A DNA stretch of 64,000 bases, from assembly GCA_004026145.2 (NCBI GenBank), contig CP034977.1, forward strand, positions 2,204,543-2,268,542, read 5' to 3'. Below the pieces are notes generated by a model, which worked only from the letters and a program-made list of their open reading frames with translations, was not told where the DNA came from and made no database searches. Below, piece by piece: positions 59,801 through 64,000 of this stretch. The translations under genes and the position numbers were made by a program. Positions within the stretch are counted from its first letter, which is position 1; each line of letters begins with the position of its first letter. The DNA comes from Takifugu bimaculatus. Its lineage: Eukaryota; Chordata; Actinopteri; Tetraodontiformes; Tetraodontidae.

Positions 59801-61661
59801 GCAGGAACTCATCTCCAGTTCTTGTCGGAAGTTCTCATACACACCCTGCACACACTCCCCGGCCCCGCTGTCGCTGTGAGCGAACATACTCGTGCCCCCT
59901 GCCAAGCACACAGAGAAGGAGGCCGACATGGTCTTGTAGCGTCTGGACCGGTGCTCCTGCATCCATGGTCACCCCGTCGATGCCACTGTCCTCGTACTCA
60001 CTAGCATCCCCAGTTGTGACATCCTGTGTGGTGGCAGAAGCACAAGAAGGTTGAGATGGCATGGCATCCATGCTTCCCTCATCACAAGTAGCTCTGCTGG
60101 AGTAAGCACTTTTAACCCCAGGACTCAGAAAAAAGTAAATTCTTAAGTATTCCTCAGAATTAATTGCTTACAGCCAAGTGTCTGCTGTTTTGCCAGTTTT
60201 GCCTGCCCTCTTACCCACATGGCCAAAGGCTCCTGGGAGATGAAAGGAGTTCCACCAAGTATGGTATCCCCATGTGATCACATGGTCCAATCATGCACAC
60301 TAGAGCTCCATTCACTAGGGCAGATGGTGCCCCGCAGTGACAGGGCCACCGTACACATTTTACTGTTACACTCTTCCACGGGCCTCCTCTCATTATCATA
60401 ACAATAGTTAAGGCATTTCAAACAGGGAGTGACTTTAAGCTTTGCCCCCATATTGCTCGTTGCTGCAAGCCTTGTCTCAGGGTGAGCGAGAGTTTTCCTT
60501 GAAAGCAATGGATTAGTCCCGTAACACGTGCATTCTTTTTGCCTTTAAATATGTTCTGTTTATTTATAACTGTGTAATGAGAATTGGGTTATTAGAATAA
60601 AGTGACAATTTTTACAAAAAATGTTATTTCTCCAGTAACCAGATATTTATTTTAAATAAAACCTATACATTCTTCATGCTTGTTCTGCTACTGATGAATT
60701 GGGGCCTTTCATGAATTTTAATATGATATGAGTCAAAATGAAAGTCAGCACCATAAGAATATGATTGACATCTTACCTGTATAGTTTGTGCCCTCCTGCC
60801 TTGCATACTAGCACACATGGCAGCCTGGTGGCTCGACAGGCCCTCAGACAGGCAGTGGGAACGCCGGCATGGGAGTGTGTATGCACCATAGTTGTTGCTG
60901 TCCTCCTCTGATTGGGACAGCATCATTCCGTCCTCTCCTTCTATGGCAGACCTGTTTCCATCGTGCCACTTTGCATAACGGCGCTGGTGTTGTTCTCGGT
61001 TAAGGTTCTTTTGACTGAACATTAAATCAAGGGAGTTCATCCTGTCAGCGGAGTCCGAGGGGCTGGTCTGCAGGTGGCCTTCACACTCGACATCGATTAT
61101 CTCCTCTGTGCTTGTTAGGTGCTCTTGGCTGAGGTCAGACAGAGAGAACTCCAGGCTGTTGTCCCGCCACATGTCTGCAGACTTAGACCTTTTCTTCTTG
61201 AAGCTGACTGTGTCTTTGGAAGCATCCTGGGACTTCTGGAGGAATGTTACCTCAGCTGTGCACACATCGTGCCCTTCCTCTTCTGTGGGACCAGGTAGGG
61301 TGATATGCATTGTGTTTGCGTGCACAAAAGGATTTGCAAGGTCAATATGAAAGGACATTGGCCGCAGATTCATAGTCACATGGTCCACCCAAATAGGACT
61401 TCCAAAGTCCGAAAGCACATTCATCTCATTAAAGGGCTCCAAGCCATTTTCAGTTAGGGATTGTGGGATACTAGGGGTGCTACTTGACCGTGTGCTCGTC
61501 TCAGAGTTTCTATGCTCTATTTTCCCTGATGAAGCATGTCGTGAGCGTCTGGGCTGCTTGTTGGAGATGCGAAGAGACCGAGACATGTGCTTGCGTGACA
61601 AATAGCCACGGTCGGCATCATAGAGGGCATTGTTCCCATTCTGGCTCTCAACATTTCCCAT
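44862..61661 (-). CDS. tiam1: tiam1: Rac guanine-nucleotide exchange factor TIAM1, 25 coding exons, one apparent 1-bp insertion
   Basis: Minus-strand exons: 60777-61661, 59584-60023, 59090-59262, 58650-58874, 57229-57414, 56406-56552, 56239-56313, 55853-56023, 55536-55640, 55050-55131, 54771-54857, 51889-52101, 51404-51504, 48293-48478, 47660-47728, 47443-47568, 47258-47366, 46929-47108, 46723-46841, 46536-46644, 46388-46446, 46170-46275, 45964-46051, 45674-45846, 44862-45346. Product about 1565 aa (human 1591). MGN is an N-myristoylation start. PHn-coiled-coil-Ex (about 410-680) is marked by VKNFLVHKKSKKVE and IDMDEKMKKMGDMQLS. The Ras-binding domain is about 720-802, PDZ about 825-905, and DH about 1010-1205 (VICELVETERTYVK, SYLIKPIQRVLKYPLLLKEL). 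The second PH domain is about 1233-1380. TIAM1 loads GTP on Rac at membranes and junctions. Exon 2 has one base too many (440 nt; phase needs 439). Confidence 0.96.
49814..49879 (-). CDS. tiam1: Probable alternative first coding exon of a short tiam1 isoform
   Basis: Inside the intron before the DH-domain exons, ATG at 49877-49879 opens 22 codons beginning MSVLKWKHRKRSSDS and ending at a strong donor CTG|GTAAGA in phase 0. That is the phase needed to join the exon at 48478, which begins STEQVAAFCRSL. The product would be about 624 aa, lacking PHn-CC-Ex, RBD and PDZ but keeping DH-PH. The evidence is frame, donor and composition only. Confidence 0.55.
52371..54558 (-). mobile_element. Penelope-like retroelement (Neptune/Poseidon type) with inverted arms, in tiam1 intron
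   Basis: The insert lies in the tiam1 intron 52102-54770 and is flanked by a 14-bp direct repeat GATACCGTAATTAC (52357-52370 and 54559-54572), a probable target-site duplication. Arm 1 (52413-53041) and arm 2 (53913-54563) are inverted copies of the endonuclease-plus-3'UTR part; about 870 bp of unique reverse-transcriptase sequence lies between. Arm 1 has about 42 bp of terminal sequence (52371-52412) that arm 2 lacks. In the coding part the arms differ by very few bases, so the insertion is young. The sense strand matches tiam1. LTR-like arms in inverted orientation and 5' truncation are known for Penelope elements. Confidence 0.85.
52566..53913 (-). CDS. 5'-truncated Penelope RT plus GIY-YIG endonuclease ORF
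   Basis: The uninterrupted frame of the retroelement. Real homology starts at the arm junction with the RT motif TMVSYDVTSLFTCIP, followed by GCAMGSPVSPIVANLYME and the catalytic RYVDDTWV. Downstream are NVVYAVQC and KELYIGETKQPLHRRMAQH, the GIY-YIG nuclease typical of Penelope elements, and a stop at 52566. The open frame runs on to 54029 only by reading the inverted arm in antisense (about 40 spurious residues). The N-terminal RT fingers are missing, so the copy is probably not autonomous. Confidence 0.85.
59955..59973 (-). other. tiam1: Apparent +1 insertion in tiam1 exon 2
   Basis: The frame encoding YEDSGIDGVTMD does not continue into the frame encoding EHRSRRYKTMSASF and GVYENFRQELEMSS. 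Dropping one base in this interval joins them, and the exon then has 439 nt as the flanking phases require. The exact base is ambiguous. Confidence 0.82.
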
Positions 61662-62916
61662 GACTAAAATGCTAAAGAAAAAGACGCAAACATTAAACAA
61701 CACTAGAAAATAGTAAAAAAAAACAAAAACAAAACACTATTATCATCATTACTGAATTGAGACAGAAACCAGTTTGTTCACTTACCTACAGGATCATGAT
61801 TACTTCAACATTTTGTTTGTCACTGAATCTCCAGATTTGGGTCAGTTAGATTCTGTTATATGCCACAATTCTGAAAACACACATTAAAAAAAACATATCA
61901 ATCCAGGGGTTTACATTGAAATAATAGCTTTCAGTTTTAAGTCGGGAAAAGTTGCATTTTTAAGAGAAATTGTGACAATAAATTATCTCCCAAATTTCTT
62001 TCAACATCCACGGGGACTGTGTGAAGTGGTGGGGCCATAATGACAATAGGAGAACTGCAACAGTTGAAGTGAACATGAGTTATTCAGTGCTTTAATGAAG
62101 CTTCCATGTTGAATGTCCCTCCCATGTTAGCCGTCTCGGGGCTGTTGAGCCTGCTCTAAAAATGGCCCCGTCCCATGCTGGGTACCATATCCAGATGGAG
62201 TGATGGCATGGAAGATTTACTCATCACAAATCACTGCTTTTGTTTATCCCAATATGGGGCGGGTGGGGGACTTCGTGCAACGACTTACAGAGATGAGTGG
62301 GAACACAGGCTTCTGCCGCATGCACTCGGGTGAACTGAGAAGACAGGCCTTATGTAAACTGGAACTGACCCCGTTTTTCTACTGTGCGTTTCCCCCTTTC
62401 CGCACTCTCCTCACCCTTCACTGATGATGTGAAGATTTGAAAAGCTCTAAAGTTTATTACCATTTAATTTAGGTTTGACAGAGGGGAGAGCTGAAAAGGA
62501 AAGGGGCAGCCCCTTAAAATATCACCATACTAATTACAGATAATGAGGAATTCATTTATACGAAAAGTGCTAGTAGAGAACCGATACCCCAGGCCATTTT
62601 ACAGGCTTTTACCAAGCCTTTATTCTTCCATAAGTGAAAGGTGAAAGCATAACAGTTCTGATCCCTGGAGAAAAAGAAAATGCTCAGTGCATTTTAGTGT
62701 GCTACTCTAAAGCACTCAGATTCCTATATATAAAATAAAGCTTTGCAGTTTTATTTATGAATATGTTCCTGCCCCGCTTTAGGTTGGTTTTACAAGGGGC
62801 TGCGCAACTTGATAGATGCCGTCAGAGTTTTTGGCACAATTTTAATCTACAACCGGATGCAAAATAAAGTTTATTAAATTAATTATGTGTAACTGCTAGG
62901 CAAAAGGGATGATTAA

Positions 62917-62972
<56 letters not shown>

Positions 62973-64000
62973 TTGCATACAATAAAAAGGAAGATTTCTT
63001 TAGAGTAAATGGGTCATTTTGAAAAGACATAAACAAGAAAGCAACAGACTCAGGGGGCCCATCTATTATAGGCTATTAGTGAGGGAACATGACCACAGGA
63101 GATTCCAAACACCCACTGACGAAAAAAAGAAAACTTTTCTTCTGACTCAACTTTAGTAACAAAACAGCCTCAGGACAGAGAACAAGAACTCACCGATTTC
63201 ACACACAGACATTTGAATCATCAAGCAACTGAGGATCTGTTTATGTGAGATTATCTGCATGTAAAAAAATAAAAGCAATGACTTTAAAAAAGAAGAAATA
63301 AAATCTGAACTATTTATGCACTGGTTGTGCAACTGTCGCAATTCTTTAACAAAAAGTAAAAAAATACCACCCGTCTACCAAAATACCATTATACTATTTA
63401 ATGTAAAAAAAGAAAAAAGCTCTGTTTTTGTATAGATTTTTGTCTTTTGAATGGCCTGGGTGGTATTTTTAGATGCACTGTGGAAACAAAAAGAGTGGGA
63501 AAACCCTGCTGTAACTGTAACCTTTTATTGTAAAATACCCAAGGACAAAATATTAAGTTACTAAAAGTCTAAAGTTTACATGTCCCTGATATAAGAAGCA
63601 CTGGCCAGCAGCCTGATTCCCTGGTTACACTTCTATACTCATGGTCCCACTGCTCATTATGGGATTAAATACAGTTCACACAACAATCAGATGATGATTT
63701 ACAGTGGTTGATCGGATTGAAACAGAAATGTGTATAACCTGATTCTACCGCTATGTTGCTCTCTTACAAACACACCTTTCTGTCTTTTCACCAAATTATA
63801 CTGTTGAAAGGCAAGAATGTAGCACAAACCCCATAATCCAAAGGCTCTACTTTCTAGAAAAAAATGACACAGGAGGGAGTCTTTTGACTGAAAGACGACA
63901 CTCAGTGGCTCAATATATCACCGCTCATTCCATCATCCCTGCAAGAGCAGCAAAGAGGAATCTTCCTTTCCCACGACTTGTTCTGACAAACACCACAGTA
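61662..64000 (-). other. tiam1 upstream region (5' intron or UTR)
   Basis: The first coding exon has an acceptor TTTTAG just before the ATG, so non-coding 5' exons should lie upstream, here or beyond the window. AT-rich sequence with a (TA)n array at 62919-62970. No other gene was recognised. Confidence 0.45.
62919..62970. repeat. (TA)n microsatellite
   Basis: About 25 TA units upstream of the tiam1 coding region. Confidence 0.95.

Overview
The window is vertebrate nuclear DNA, most likely a compact teleost genome. It has short GT-AG introns, many microsatellites, a Penelope-like retroelement, a dispersed repeat typical of fish, and a four-copy claudin-8/17-type tandem array. From about 7.9 kb to 61.7 kb, gene order and orientation match human 21q21.3-q22.1 (RWDD2B, USP16, BACH1, GRIK1, CLDN17/CLDN8, TIAM1), compressed into about 54 kb. 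I saw no CCT8 or MAP3K7CL between usp16 and bach1. Family and synteny assignments are from memory; no database search was run.

Layout: 22-454 (+) holds the last two coding exons of cadm2, then its 3'UTR and about 5 kb with no recognised gene. 7868-9315 (-) is rwdd2b (4 exons), divergent from usp16 at 10363-14779 (+, 17 coding exons, 823 aa). 15557-18554 (+) is bach1 (5 coding exons), behind a promoter with four CCAAT boxes and an antioxidant-response element. 22488-33110 (-) is grik1 (15 constitutive coding exons plus a 14-codon cassette; exon 1 is small and 3.9 kb upstream of exon 2). 35240-42725 (-) holds four intronless claudin genes. 44862-61661 (-) is tiam1 (25 coding exons plus a probable internal first exon). 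A Penelope-like element with RT and GIY-YIG domains, long inverted arms and a 14-bp flanking repeat sits in a tiam1 intron at 52371-54558.

Four coding exons carry what looks like a single extra base: grik1 twice, the last claudin once, tiam1 once. In the three spliced cases exon-phase arithmetic independently shows the excess base. All four are +1 and the surrounding protein is well conserved, so I read them as assembly insertions, not pseudogenes. The most biologically interesting observations are the Penelope element's architecture, the alternative tiam1 start exon, the 99-bp identical tract between two claudins, the claudin with an unusually long N-terminal tail, the ARE/CCAAT promoter of bach1, and the cluster of CTCF-like motifs in a grik1 intron.
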